Shown piece by piece: positions 10,858 through 23,092 of a stretch of DNA of 64,000 bases; within the stretch, counting starts at the first letter, position 1, and every line of letters begins with the position of its first letter. A program made the position numbers and the translations under genes. This stretch comes from Prosapia bicincta. Its lineage: Eukaryota > Arthropoda > Insecta > Hemiptera > Cercopidae. The notes beneath the pieces were generated by a model. The model was not told the origin of the DNA and did no database searches. It saw nothing but the letters and a program-made list of their open reading frames with translations. The stretch lies in contig JBAIZL010000001.1 in the NCBI GenBank assembly GCA_036971475.1, positions 98,559,850 through 98,623,849 on the forward strand, written 5' to 3'.

Positions 10858-13800
10858 CTTTATACTCTAACTAGCAAAATATTACTTGAAAAAAAATGTG
10901 TATTTTTTTAAAATTAATTTCCTAGTGAGTAATGAAGTACTTTTTAAAAAATACTCAATAAAAACATCTTACTATCTTCATGATTATATTATATCAATTA
11001 CAGATTTATACAATAAATTACAGGATGTTCACTAGTAATATAGAAAATCTGTCTATTGTCAAAACCTGTTTTATTTAGTCTGAGCTTTAAAATAAAAACA
11101 TTTAGGCTATCATTCCCTGAAATAAACTTTGATGTGAATGAGTACGCCCTAGTCATAAATACAGTTTACATATCATTTAATATGTTTTTACATTGTAAAT
11201 AAACAGATCCTAATTCTGATTCGTGGCTTCGGATTTTTCATATTTTTAATATACTTTTCTGTTGTTTTTATTTTTAATGGTGTCAGGATTGTCCGAAATT
11301 TGCTGGGGTTCGGATTATTAAGGTCTCACTGTAGTAAGAGAAAATTTATTTTGTAAAGTTTACTGAGACTTCTTTGTCAAGAAGAAGTGTTATGTTAAAA
11401 TATATATTTCATTCAATGGATTTTCTTTCAGATCTATGATGACTATGATCTTTCAGATGATTACAAAATATTAAGGATGAAAAAATAAATACAAAAAATG
11501 TGATGTCAATAATGTGGTTTCTAGGAAAAGTCCTTAAATATCCATTAAATATCTGTTATTGTAAATTTATGGGAATATAAAACAAAATATGTTCTTAAGA
11601 GAATTTAGTCATGATATTTTAAAATTTAAATTTTATTAATTAGGAAAATTGTTTTGGGGACCTTATAAAGTAACTGCTATTCACTTTGACCTGAAGGACG
11701 ACATGGTCAGAGTTCTGTACAGCAAAATAATTACCACAAATTTTCAAAAATCTATATTTATACCTTGGACTTTTTGTATTTAAGTTTTTCAACTACTGTT
11801 TTAATTCATATTGCTTGGCAAAAAAAAACAATTACTTATTGATATTTTTTCACCAGACATGTTTTACCCTAGATCAGTGCATTGTTCAATATTCTGAGTC
11901 ACGAACAAGACTCTTACACTGATCTAGTGTGAAACGAATCTGCTGAAAAATTTCTTTTAAGTGTTGGTTTCTTTGCCAAGTGATATCAATAAGAATAATT
12001 TATATTTATGTTTTTAATAAAATGGTATTTAAAATAAGCCTTCAAAAACCGCAGAAGTCTTGGGTTTTGTTAAAGTTTTCTGTAAAGAGGATGGATCATC
12101 TAATGTAAGAGTGATGATGTTGCTAAAAAAATGTAAAAGTTTTAGAGTAAAGCTTGAAACCATTTTTTTTAGCCCTGGAAGATTTTAACTTATTGGTTCA
12201 AGAAAATTCAAAACTGTTGTTCATAGGTTAAGAATTTAAAATGAAACAGAAGAGATGTTTGGGGAAGAAATATCGAAAGGTGTAAAATTGTGAATTAAAG
12301 AAACTGGTCATGTTTTGTATACGTTGATATTTAGAGAAAGTAGAAACCACTAATACCAGAATTAAATTGTCGGAAGAGATTAAAAATGATCATTGGAGTC
12401 TTTGTTGTATGTTTTAAGTGCTATTTTGCTTATAATTGACAAGTAAAGTACCGATGGAGCATACTAAATTGTTAGGAGTTATAGATCAAATGATTAGGAA
12501 GGAAGATGGTCGATGCCTGAGGAGTACTGTAGGCTCATCAAGGGATTTTAATGAGGAAGAAGATAGATGGAGCAATGCAATACCACTGGAAAAGCCACAA
12601 CATTCAAAAGCAGAAATAAGGCAATTTATGTAAGTATCTATTTGTATTTATTCTCAATTTTCAACCAACCAAATAACTTTCTTTCATTCCATAAATTAAT
12701 TAAATAAATGTTAATTACATAAATCAATAAAGGGGTTGATCAGTAAAAAATTGATAATCTTTTATAAGCATGTTAGCACTCCACACCATACATAACAATG
12801 AGATGAAGGCTAGAACAATTAGTATAATTTATATTTGAAAATTCAATTTAAAAATTTTAAGAGTTCTTGTGACTCTAATTAGATTAAAAGTGGTGTTGGA
12901 CGTTTATTAATTTGTATTATTTTAACTAAATTACACTATTAAAGTAAATTAAGTTTTTTTTCTTATTTGTAGGTTTTATTTAGTTTCTATCTTGTAAAAC
13001 TGCCTACAAAAAATAATGTTAGCGAAATTTATTAAGTATTTAATCAAATATACACATATCAATTGTAAATTTTATTAATTAACTATACCTTGTCAATCAC
13101 AATTAATTACAAATATTTAATCATACTTATATTGTTGAGATTGGCCCTTAGCAACTTGTTATAGCTAAATATTTTTTTTTAAGCAAGACAAAGAGATCAT
13201 AACTATTGTGTCAGTTTAGTGTCACAAATCAGTCTTGGGACCAGTGGAGGCAAAATAAGGATGTAGTATTTATTTTCTAAAGTTAGAATAATTCTGTAAA
13301 TAAGCGCAAGGGAAAGAATGACATTTGCAGAAGAAAAACAACTGATAAAAATAGGGTGTAATCTGAGAAAAATTCAAACAGCAAAAACCGTTGGCCGAAT
13401 GTTACTGGTATAAATATATAAAAAGATAAACTCTGATTGGCTGAAATACCTTATGGGAGGATAAAATGCGTGTTATTCAAAAGGAAAGCATAGAGCAAAA
13501 AAGGGACTAAGTTCTGATCTTCAAAAGAGTACAGACGTGTTTGGTGTGGGAGGATAATACAAGATTCACGTTCCAAGAGATTGTTTTTTGGGGATTTTTT
13601 TCGTAAGAAGAATAGTTACGGGAATTATAACAAAATTAATTATAAAGATAAGCAAGAATTTTTCACAAAAATAATTAATAAAAATGCTTTAAGTGATTAG
13701 GTAAAGTTGTTAAAGAGAAAGAGGATTGTTATAGACTAAAAATAATGTTGTGCAGAAGCGATAGCACAAGTGAAATCCGAAAAGCGGCAGGCTGAATCCA

Positions 13801-14374
13801 AGGAGATTCTCAAACAAATAAGTACAAAAAGTTTCTTTAGGTTAAATTTTCCGGGAAACAAAAAAAAATTATTAATAACTTAGTCAATTACTTATAAATT
13901 TAAATTCATTCTTTTCATAAATGAAAATCAACCACCGTACTGTATTACACCACTATACACTATCCCAAACTGACCCATTAGATTTAAGAGTAAATAACAT
14001 TGTATTTTAATAAGTACTATTGGGAAAACAAACGCCCTTAAAGAGTCCAACTTTGTATTACAATTTTGAATTAGTTGTATAAAAAATTTTCATTGAATGT
14101 TCATAAAATTATTTGAAGACATAAGGTGTAACTCACTTAATGTCAGTTAGAATAAATAAGACGTTATTAAATTAATATGCTTGCTTCAATTATTTAGCAA
14201 TATAATGGTGTAACTGTAGGTATTATAAGGTCTATAAATTAAATTCTCTTAGTTAAATCTATTTAAATCTTTTTTAAACGTATTAAAATCTAATCTACTA
14301 CGTATTTATACGTAATTATTTATTACGTAAATATATAAGATTTTATACACACACACACACATATATATATACCA
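10858..14374. other. KIFBP intron 1, AT-rich stretch
   Basis: No gene is recognised. At 11309-11335 the phrase TTCGGATTATTAAGGTCTCACTGTA looks like one end of a pogo-type MITE, but I could not find its partner end. A 65-codon open frame at 12436-12633 has no recognisable similarity and is probably chance. The remainder is simple AT-rich DNA. Confidence 0.5.
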
Positions 14375-15000
14375 ATTCAGTTTAGCGCCCAACATCAGGC
14401 TTAGGCATTTCTCTTCTTTGCCATAAGGAACGAGTTGGCCATTTATTGTCAAATTTGCTCTATGCCTTGTTGGTAAATATAACATGAGCTGACTTTTTTT
14501 CATTAAGCTTAATGTGCCATTGTCTGGTCCTGTCACTGAAACTGTCCAGGTTATTCTGCACTTTAGCTGTTACATCTATCTTATTTTGTGCAACTGACAA
14601 GCAATATCTCATATAATGACACTCCCATTTACTGGTATATCTCTGGAACAAAGAAATGTATGGCACAGGTCAAGGACACTATCGTGATCCATCTCTGTGA
14701 TGACGTCTTTGAAATTGGACTACTCCTTACCTCGTTTGAAAATTCTGTCTGTAAGGTAGGCAGGTAGGGTTTGAGTATTTGTCAAAATTCATCTGGAAGG
14801 TCATTTGGAAGTGTGTCATACACAGTCAAAATCCTAGGAGACAACAAGGATAATGCCTGAATACACCTTTTTTGTCTCCAAGATCTACTCCACTTCTTCC
14901 AAGATCATCTCCACGTCTATAGTAAAGTGCTTGTTCTGGAAGCCGTATTAGTGGTTTGGAACCAAACCAGACTACTTAATCAACTTATTGGTTTGAGTCA
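14375..15000 (-). pseudogene. Jockey-like non-LTR retrotransposon RT fragment
   Basis: Read in shifting frames on the minus strand, the region gives recognisable reverse-transcriptase phrases in order: DFDCV near 14830 (for the usual AFDCVWH), YLTDRIFKRG near 14740, GSVL-like residues and DIPVNGSVI near 14640, then NNLDSFSDRTRQWHIKLNE with KKSAHVIFTNKA near 14470-14570, and TINGQLVPYGKEEKCLSLML near 14390-14450. Their order matches the palm and thumb of Jockey-clade elements. Several stops and frameshifts show long decay. Assignment to the exact clade is tentative. Confidence 0.65.
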
Positions 15001-15837
15001 CTATAGCAGCAGTATCTCAAAAACCTTTGATATATCTGGAAACAATGATATCGGACGATATGATGTTTTGTTATTCAGTGGTTTTCTTGCCATTGGAATC
15101 ATTAGTATTTTGGGTACCTTCCACTCCTACAAAATTTATTTTAGCTAGAAGCACACATTTATTAGATATCGTGGCAAAGATTGTCAAGTTTCACAACAGC
15201 CTGGCGTGGCAACTCCTTGACAATTTGTTCGATTATTAGATCATACTTGTTGGCTTTCCTGGTTGGAAACCATTAGCTGCCGCATAATGTGATCATGCTT
15301 AGTGTTATCATTCAGTTAATATTATCGTTTCACATAAAGACAAACATGGAATCATACAAATAGATTGTAATCGAGCTGCTTATTGCAATCATTTCTTTGC
15401 TTATTGTTATCATTTATGTGCCATGCAATAAAATATGCGTTCAATATCACAGACCAAACAAAAATATTTACAAGTATCGTAAATTATTAGAAAACAGTTA
15501 AACGATATTGTCACTGAAATACTGTCCATCAGTAATGTTATCGATATTATCAAAGTGATTCATTATCCATATGTCAATCATATCCCGTTTGACTTTACTA
15601 AACCCCGTCTTGTAGGTTTTTAATGAAAAGTACAATAAGCTGATTGTTCATCTAGTTGTTCATCTGCTGTTCATGCAACTACTGTACAGTACTGCAACAT
15701 TTATTACTTTATTTTCACATATGTTTATGATTTCAGTGTGATTTTACGCAATTTAATTTTGGAAGATGTTTTTTCATTTGTTTTGTGACTTTTGGTGTCA
15801 CTGAAGTTTCAAAATGTAGCAAGATGACCTAAATTTC
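15001..15837. other. KIFBP intron 1, no gene seen
   Basis: Two short overlapping open frames at 14927-15239 are probably antisense to the RT remnant or random. No splice-bounded exon, repeat or RNA gene is evident. Confidence 0.45.
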
Positions 15838-16160
15838 AAAAGAAACAACATAATTTAAGTCTTAAAGAAAAATTTGACATTCTAGATCAATAAAGTAAAT
15901 TAAAAACACAAGTCAAAGAAATGTTACTCAACTTGGCATTTCACAAACTCTCATATACATTTTTGAAGAACAAAGACTCCACCTTGTAATTGTCAAAGTG
16001 TAAAAATGTTGACAGCAAAAGAAATCGTTCCAAGAAAGATCCAAAATTGGAATCAGCTTTGAAATTACAGTTTAAAAATGTTCGCAAGAAAGATGCTCGA
16101 AATAGTGGTTTATTAATGCGAAAAAAACGAGGAACTTGCAATAAAATAATGAACAATTTA
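15838..16160 (+). pseudogene. pogo/Tigger transposase N-terminus, degraded
   Basis: A frame with two stops reads QKKQHNLSLKEKFDILDQ, then LLNLAFHKLSYTFLKNKDS, then CKNVDSKRNRSKKDPKLESA. This matches the CENP-B/psq helix-turn-helix (SLKEKFDIL, LGISQSTLSTILKNRD) and the KYPKLEEAL segment starting the second DNA-binding domain of pogo-type transposases. It breaks off before the DDE domain. It is a separate insertion from the Tigger at 16892-22294, whose N-terminus is at 20614. Confidence 0.7.
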
Positions 16161-16808
16161 TCAACAATATTTTACTGGAGGATTACAGACAATCTCTTAC
16201 CGAGGGATTCTTTGTGAAAGTAAATAAATTTGAAAGTGTAAATAAGTGTTTTAGAACGGAGTTTTATGTGTTCAAGTGTTATCTAAAATATTTTACATAG
16301 ATCAATAATTTTTTAAAAAATTACGCTTAGTTCAATTAGTGTTTTGAAAAATCTACAATGGAATAAAATAATCTGACGACCAATATGCCTGAAAAAATAT
16401 AGCAATTAAAAGACCTAGTTACAAAATTTCACTACAATATATAAAACTGTCTGAAGTTCAAAATTTAGTAAGTAATCACTCATGATTACTTCAATGTGCA
16501 TGGATTACATTGTAGTTGTAGTGTTTTAAAATTAAAATGACACTGTAATACTAACCTACATATCATGCTAGTCCTACGTTCAGTAAACACTTGTAACATT
16601 AATACAGTGAGTTCAATGTGGCACTTCCGTACACCTTGAATACGAGGTCGGTTATTATTACCGTTTGGTTATTGTTATCAAATATCCTTCTGACAAATAT
16701 GACTACAATAACTGGCACCTACTGTGTGTGTTTGTTTATATTAAATACATAATATTAATGAATAAAAATATTTCAAATACAATAATAGTTTTAATTCATA
16801 TATTATTC

Positions 16809-16848
16809 AAAGCTTTTTGCCAATAAAACAAAGTATTAGCATCTTCAG
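16809..16848 (-). ncRNA. Hammerhead-like motif, family B solitary copy
   Basis: On the minus strand: CTGAAGA (16848-16842), extra T, stem II GCTAATA/TATTGGC (7 bp with one U-G), AAA where GAA is expected, palindromic stem III AAGCTT (16815-16810) and T. The following AT-rich tail contains TATTGTATTTGAAA as in family B. Stem III here preserves the AAGCTT inferred as ancestral. G-to-A in GAA should kill a ribozyme. No inverted partner is seen. Confidence 0.4.
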
Positions 16849-17393
16849 GATATACAATGATATAAAACAAAAAGATATACATATATATATACAGTTGTAC
16901 TTCCGTATGCACGGTTTCAATTACCTAGAATATACTGGCATGCTAGCAATCGAAGAATAGTTGAAGTTCACATCCATCTCTGAGTCAGTTTGTTTTTAGG
17001 TATACAGTACGGCAGAGGTCTTCAAATGGTGGCCCGCGGGCCAGGTCCGGACCACGAGCTCATTTTGAATGGCTCACGCCAAATATTTGAGTTGTCTCAC
17101 AACGACACAACTTTGCACACTGACGCAGGAGGCGTGACACCAAGGGACATGTAGTCAAACAATAGGTTCCCCCACTCTCCCTCCCCACCACAGCGTAATT
17201 CCCGTTACTTATGGGTCCCCTTACTTACCCGGACGGTCTGGTCTAGCGACAGTCTCTTACTATCGGTGTCGGACGTCGGTGTCATTGTCACTCTTGAGCT
17301 ATCTGCTGCTAGTACATAGTGGACATTATTTCAGTGCCGTTGTCTGCATTTATTGTGTTTAACATTTTGTCGGGTGTGTTGTAAGTTTTAAAA

Positions 17394-18470
17394 GTGAGTT
17401 GTTTAAGTTTGTCAACAGCTACTGTGGAAGGTAAGAAAAGAAAAGTTGACAGCAAAAACAGACAATTCCTATCAGAATGGACTGATAAATATTTGTTTAT
17501 ACTCCCAAATCGCGCTGGTGCAGTACCTGTATGTTTAATATGTCAGCAGACTGTATCTGTTGTCAAAAGTGCAAACATCAAACGTCACTTTGAGACAAAA
17601 CACAAGTCTTTTGATGAAAAATTTCCAATTGGCAGCAATTTACGCAAGTCAAAAGTTGATTCCTTATGTGCCAGTTGTTCAACTTCCACTCAAATAATGA
17701 AACGATCTATGACAGCGCAGGAAAAATGTGCAGAAGCGTCCTTGCGCATTTCTTGGACTCTCGCTAAACATATGAAACCTTTTTGTGATGGAGAAATAGT
17801 TAAAGAATGTATGTTAGTGGCAGGGAGTGCATTATTTGACACCATAACAATGTTCGGTGGTTGAGCAAGGGTTTGGTTCTTCAACGGTTTTTTGCAGTTA
17901 TTAACGATATTAAAGTGTTTCTGTCTGAGTGCAAAGAAGACATCACAAGTGAATACTTAGGCTTCCTACTTGACACAGAACTGAATGTAGCTACGATTGC
18001 CTTTCTAACAGATATCTTCAGACATTTGAATTTCTTAAACTTAAAGCTACAAGGGAAAGGTCTGCTTGTGTGTGAACTTTACACGGAAGTTAGTTTTTCA
18101 AACAAAATTGGTATCTGGTGTGAAGATATCTCTGATGAACGATTGCACTTTCCTAACCTAAAATCTATTTGTGACGAAACTGATGGTATTGATATCAAAC
18201 CATTTGAAAATTTTTTGAAAGATTTGAAACTTGAGTCTGAAACTAGGTTTTCTGATTTTGGGAAAATAGGAAATGTTGTACAAGTCCTTAACAAATGCTG
18301 GTGAATGGACAAGTGAAGCAGCGAAGATTTTCCACTCAAATAAGGCTGCCATGCAAATGGAGATGGTCGACTTTCAAGAAGACATCGGTTTGAAGGACAA
18401 ATTTAGTCAAGTCCCCAAAGATCTTCCTTGTGACCAGTTTTTGGATTAGGTATGTTAGCCCTGATAGATA
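17394..18470 (+). pseudogene. hAT transposase, N-terminal and middle parts, internally deleted
   Basis: The first frame (17394-17864) has KRKVDSKNRQFLSEW and a BED-type zinc finger (VCLICQQ, about 22 residues, HFETKH), followed by ASLRISWTLAKHMKPFCDGE as in ZBED5, GTF2IRD2 and SCAND3-type proteins derived from hAT. The frame then jumps at about 17860 into WLSKGLVLQRFF (17861-18304), a motif that normally lies far downstream, so a large central segment including catalytic residues is deleted. A stop at 18302 and a further shift follow; the hAT-like coding resumes to YPEMRKLA near 18490, where the next insertion begins. Confidence 0.8.
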
Positions 18471-18491
18471 CCCGGAGATGAGAAAATTGGC

Positions 18492-19978
18492 AAGGGGAGC
18501 AACGTTCCCTATGTTCAGTCATGTTAACTTAGGTACATTTATCTCATGAACCACTAAAGATACAACTATCAAATGTTGCTCAGTTCTTATATGGTTCTTT
18601 GTACATGTCTTTACCACAGGATATTTTAAAATAATGTTTTGGTCTTGAGATATGACTTTTTTTCTAAACCCTTTTTAAATTGTAATGTTTTTACGTATAA
18701 AAATATATATAACCAAAAAAATAATAGGATTTTAGGAAAACCCTCTGGTCTGTTTGTTTACAATAAATATTAAAATATGTTTGCCAAATTGTATCATTGT
18801 AGCTTGAATGGTTCCTGAGAAAAGTGTACCTAAAGTTTAAAAAACAGGGGTTTCGGGAATCGCGGAAATAAAGTTAGACGTGAACTGAACAGGTAAGTTA
18901 CATACTTCTAATAATGTCCTGCTGCATATGAGGGGTTGTCTAGTCCTTCCTCCTCTTCGAATTCATCTTCCAATTGTCTCCTTTTCAAACTTCTTTCTTG
19001 TCTGCACCTCTTTTTCAATTCGTCAATTGCTTTATCTGCTTTCTTTACACGCCTTATGTCAAGCACCTTCATTGCTTTTACACAATTTTCACCAGCTTGT
19101 AAACCCATAAGTTTGAACACAAAGCACTTTGAAATGTTCCCCTTGTTGTAATAAGCAATTGCATCATATACACCAAGTTTTAGTGTGTTGATCCTCACAA
19201 AAACTCTTTTTGGGACGCGGCTCAAATTACGTTATTGAAGGACTCACTTATGTTCTGAGTTTCACTATGCGCGCACTTACTCAACAGAATGGGGTTAGAC
19301 GGATCTTTGAATACCTGTTTGATTTCAAGTAAAATAGCTTTTGGTAGGTGAGTGTGTTCCGCATGTTTATATGGAACACCATCTCTTACTGATTGTTGGT
19401 ATTTACACCAGAAATTCTCATCTTTTGGACATTAGCTATATTGAGGTTCTGAATCAGTTGAGCCTAAGTGGAAGTATTCTGCCCATATGGCTTGCCTCAT
19501 TGCTCCCACACCTCTTTTACAATTTCTTCTTATAGCAAGGCCATAGTACAGTTGTATGGTGTTTATAGCTGCCTCTGTAAGCCTTCCCCGGCCATCAATA
19601 GTTTTGCCGCCAAAAATTTTTTTAGAATTTCTCAATTTGTATGCTCTACGATGAGTCACCATCCGTTTTTGAACGTAACCCACATTCCATTTTTTCAACT
19701 ACAAAGTTTGGGCCATATGGTTTTGATTCAGAAACTGTTTTCTCTTGATATCTTGTTCATATTACGATGTACACGCTTTTACACAGAGTGTAGCAGGAGC
19801 TCAAATTTTGTCGCGCAAAACTTTCATGAACGCCCGAATATATATTTTTATTACATAACGAAGGAACAATGCAAATTATGCATGTTGTATATTATTTTAA
19901 AGAGTAAATTCTAAGCTATCTTTTACTGTAAAAAGCCAAAAATTGATTTATTATTTTTTTTATCACGTTGCTCCCCTT
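18492..19978 (-). mobile_element. Mutator-like element remnant inserted in the hAT
   Basis: A 14-bp inverted repeat (AAGGGGAGCAACGT at 18492-18505, its complement at 19965-19978) bounds about 1.49 kb that splits the hAT coding sequence between YPEMRKLA and LCTMFGSTYLCES. I could not define a clear 9-bp target duplication. The minus strand carries a transposase remnant. The element is a deletion derivative lacking the N-terminal half. Confidence 0.7.
18908..19698 (-). pseudogene. Mutator-like transposase C-terminal half
   Basis: In order on the minus strand: LTEAAINTIQLYYGLAIRRN (about 19590-19530), AIWAEYFHLGSTDSEPQYS, a stop, CPKDENFWCKYQQS (about 19430), HLPKAILLEIKQVFKDPS, LLSKCAHSETQNISESFNNV (about 19260), a one-base loss at a Trp codon, then PKRVFVRINTLKLGVYDAIA (19220 downward) and an acidic/basic tail to 18908. 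This conserved block matches the animal Mutator-like transposase family (Pfam 'Mutator-like transposase domain'), recalled from memory. One stop and one frameshift make it inactive. Confidence 0.7.
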
Positions 19979-19980
19979 AA

Positions 19981-20170
19981 GTTGTGCACAATGTTTGGCT
20001 CAACGTACCTGTGTGAGTCAGCGTTTTCAAAAATGAACTTTATTAAAAATCGTTTTAGATTACGTCTGACAGATAATCATCTTAACAACTTGCTTGGAAT
20101 TAGTTGTACAACCTCAACTCCAAATTTCAAGGAAGTTGTTCAAACTAAAAAATGTCATTTTTCTCACTAA
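19981..20170 (+). pseudogene. hAT transposase C-terminal dimerisation domain
   Basis: LCTMFGSTYLCESAFSKMNF and RFRLRLTDNHLNNLLGI form the conserved hAT C-terminal dimerisation motif, ending at a stop at 20170. It continues the hAT reading interrupted at 18492 and confirms that the element at 18492-19978 was inserted into a once contiguous gene. Confidence 0.85.
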
Positions 20171-20287
20171 AATGTATTTTATATAAGTTTCAAGATATAT
20201 TGTTCTCTTATTGTAGTATCTTTTGAGTCTAAATATAAACAAATTACTTTACTGCTTTGTTCAAATCTGTTTAAGTTCTTTACCCCA

Positions 20288-20290
<3 letters not shown>

Positions 20291-20345
<55 letters not shown>
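20291..20345. repeat. (TA)n microsatellite in hAT 3' end
   Basis: About 27 TA units lie between the hAT stop codon and its right terminal repeat. Confidence 0.95.
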
Positions 20346-20348
<3 letters not shown>

Positions 20349-20613
20349 GCCCGTGGCGGACTTTAGAAAATCCAAAACGGACCCTGACTAAATGTAATTG
20401 AAGACCACTTCCGTACGGTATTGTTTATAATTAGTAGCCTAAAGTATTTCATTATTGATTGTTTTGTCATTGGATTCCACATACTTTGTGCTTTTCTCTA
20501 ACATCTCTTAAGTTTGCTTCTAGAGGTTACAGTAGCCTATTTGCTGCTCTTGTTTGTGTTAGTAGTATAGTATTTGCATATTTAACTTGTAAATATTCTT
20601 CTGTTCGGCAATA

Positions 20614-22100
20614 ATGGCCACAACGCGAATCAGCAATGAAGCCTCTAATAGTGATAAGTCTAAGAGAAGCCTAAATGTTCTTTCATTAGGTGAAACCTTG
20701 AAAATATTAGATATGATTGAGGTCGAAAGAAATTATTTGCATGCATTGTGAGATTATATAACAAAAACAAATCATCTATTCGTGAAATTTTCAAAAACTG
20801 TAATAACATTTGTTCAAGTTTTTCTATGTTAGAGTAAAGTGCAAAGGTCAATGCATGATAATGCAGTGCTACAATGCATGATAAAACTTTAGTGATAGTG
20901 GAAGAGGTCTTGAATATCTGGGTGGAAGATATGAAGAGGAAAAGGATATCTGTTGATGGAAATGTGTTACAACAAGCTCCATGATTTAAAGCATCGACTA
21001 ACTCTGTTATTATTACACTTTGTTATGCTTATTAACTCTGTTATTACGTGGGATTGGCGCTGGTGTTATTTATCCTCAAGGCTGGTGTTATATACCAGGT
21101 GAAAAACCATCCTCTAAAAAGTAAAAATAAAACATGTTTTCCTGTTTTCTGGCAATATAACCGCAAGGTATGGATGATGGCTGTATTGTTTACTGAATGG
21201 TTTTTCTGATGTTTTACCCCTGAAGTGGAGAAGTATTTAGAGAAGGAAGGGTTAACATTCCAAGTTTTATTAATAACAGACAATGCTCCACGCCATCCTC
21301 AGACACTCTGCACCGAGAATGAAAATGTTCAAGTAGTGTTTATGCCAACTAACACAACTGTGTTACTACAGCCGCTTGAACAGAGTGTTATTAGATGTGT
21401 CAAGGGCTCATAGAAGCACCAAGTGTTTGAAATGATTAGAGTAGCCATCAATTCGGACCCTAATCTTGACGCCATGCAATGCTGGAGATTGTTCAATATC
21501 GCTCATGCGATAACTTACATTAAAGCACCGTTGGATGAACTGAAATCAGAAATGGTCAGAGCCTGCTGGAAGAGTTTGTAGAAAGAATCTGACGGTGATA
21601 TGAATAACTTCCCAAGGATCAATGGTGATGTTAGAGTGATCATTCAAGCAGCAAGATATTTTGCTGGTTAGCGATTCATCGATTTAAATGTTGCAGAAGT
21701 GGAAGAGCATATAGAACACCAAGAAATGTGGACAAACGATGATTTACAATAATTAATTACTTCACATTCCGAAGAAGACTGGGAGGAAGAACAAATTGAT
21801 TTGAAAGAAACCAAATTGACACTGGACAAATTTGGAGAAGTTTTCCTGATGGTAAAAAGTTTGAAAAAAAAATTAATTACAATCTCCTTAAACAACTTGC
21901 AATAAAAGTTACCAGCATGATTGTGAATGCCATCCATCCTCTTCAAGAAATGGAAAAAATCCCTATGGTTTTTCAAGTAGAAAAAAAGTGCCAATTATCA
22001 ATTCATCTATCACATCAACATCATCAGCATTATTAAATGTAATAGACGGTTTTTTTTAAACGAGTCTTTTCCACTTTCAGATGAAGATGTTTCTGACTAA
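20614..22100 (+). pseudogene. Tigger (TIGD1-like) transposase, degraded
   Basis: An ATG at 20614 opens a frame with LSLGETLKILDMIE and, after a shift, NKNKSSIREIFKNC: the psq/CENP-B helix-turn-helix. VEEVLNIWVEDMKRKRISVDGN (about 20895-20960) is the second DNA-binding domain. VWMMAVLFTEWFF leads into the DDE domain: EKEGLTFQVLLITDNAPRHP (Asp in LITDNAP) and VVFMPTNTTVLLQPLEQSVI (21225-21410). Several stops and shifts, and a missing middle around 20960-21150, show it is dead. The C-terminal part has EEHIEHQEMWTNDDLQ, as in TIGD1-like proteins. Confidence 0.8.
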
Positions 22101-22406
22101 AAATTTCTTGTTCTTATCTGTAACTTAAAACTCCTTTTTGTGTGTAGAAATTTTTTTAACATGTAAATTGTTAAGTGAATTCATATACACTCTCTGTACA
22201 GCTCTATTAAAAAAATTTTTCAAAGTCAAATAATTCTCATTGGGTTTGATAACAAATGTTTGTTGTGAGTAGCTACAAAGGAAGTGGAGTACTGTAATCT
22301 ACACTACGAGATAGTAAGTACAAACAGTAATATTTTAAAGATTAAAAAGTATATAATTTACTTAAGCAATTCACCAATTTATGTACACGTACTACTGTAT
22401 ACTATA

Positions 22407-22515
<109 letters not shown>

Positions 22516-22519
22516 GTTT

Positions 22520-22670
22520 TCTTCTTTAATAATCTAAAACAACATAGTTTATTCAAATAAAAGAATATTATTTAATTATATTCATATTATTTATTTAATA
22601 TTATTATAATATTATTTATTTACAATATAAATAAATAATATTCTTGTATTTGAATAGCCTATGTTGATAT
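22520..22670. repeat. Family B tail fragment with AT-rich inverted repeat
   Basis: The phrase ATTCTTGTATTTGAATAGCC followed by TATGTTG (22642-22668) matches the outer end of the palindrome at 6037-6065. An inverted relative (AACATAGTTTATTCAAATA) starts at 22541. A (TA)n lies at each end, as at other family copies. No hammerhead-like core is retained. Confidence 0.65.
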
Positions 22671-23092
22671 ATATATATATATTTAAATTCTATTTGAAAT
22701 TAAATTTATTATTCAATTGTAGACCAAATTTTCTTCATATGTAAAACCTTATCTATCCTTTAAGTGAAAAAGAAAGTAAGGTGGACAGACAGTATCAACC
22801 GCCTAAGTCGTGTTATGAAGTCAGTTCTAGGAAACAATTATCGCGGTAAGTACATAAGAGTTTTGGTAAAATTATCTAAACTAAATAAATAATTTTAATT
22901 TATTTTGGAACTGTAACTTTAATCAATTACAATTTTTATATGTAATGATATTTTTCTGTGGTTTTATAAACAAAATTAATTATATCTCTAATCATCAGAA
23001 ATATTTTTTATTAAAATCTGAAACATAAAAAAGCGGTCCTAATTATTTACATGAAAATAGCAACAATACTAAGAATAACTACCAGTTCTTAC

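Larger units (their letters stand above)
17013..20410 (+). mobile_element. hAT element (ZBED5/SCAND3-like) inserted in Tigger
   Basis: The terminal repeat starts CAGAGGTCTTCAA (17013); the right end, read inverted, is AAGTGGTCTTCAA (20410). It is flanked by 8-bp target duplications CAGTACGG (17005-17012) and CCGTACGG (20411-20418), 7 of 8 identical, as expected for hAT. Coding remnants are at 17394-18470 and 19981-20170, separated by a Mutator-like insertion. A (TA)n lies in its 3' part. Confidence 0.85.
16892..22294 (+). mobile_element. Tigger/pogo element interrupted by a hAT
   Basis: The left end CAGTTGTACTTCCG (16892, preceded by TA at 16890-16891) is matched inverted at the right end: minus strand CAGTACTCCACTTCC, ending at 22294 and followed by TA. 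Removing the hAT insert and its target duplication leaves about 2.0 kb, the normal size of a Tigger. Its transposase remnant is at 20614-22100. The hAT lies in the 5' untranslated part, 120 bp from the left end. Confidence 0.8.

Noticed and set aside
12436..12633. 65-codon frame in KIFBP intron 1
   Set aside because: No recognisable family, no splice-site support, and length expected by chance.
17861..18304. A 147-codon frame taken as a separate host gene
   Set aside because: WLSKGLVLQRFF and what follows are the middle of a hAT transposase, joined by internal deletion to the preceding fragment and lying inside hAT terminal repeats.
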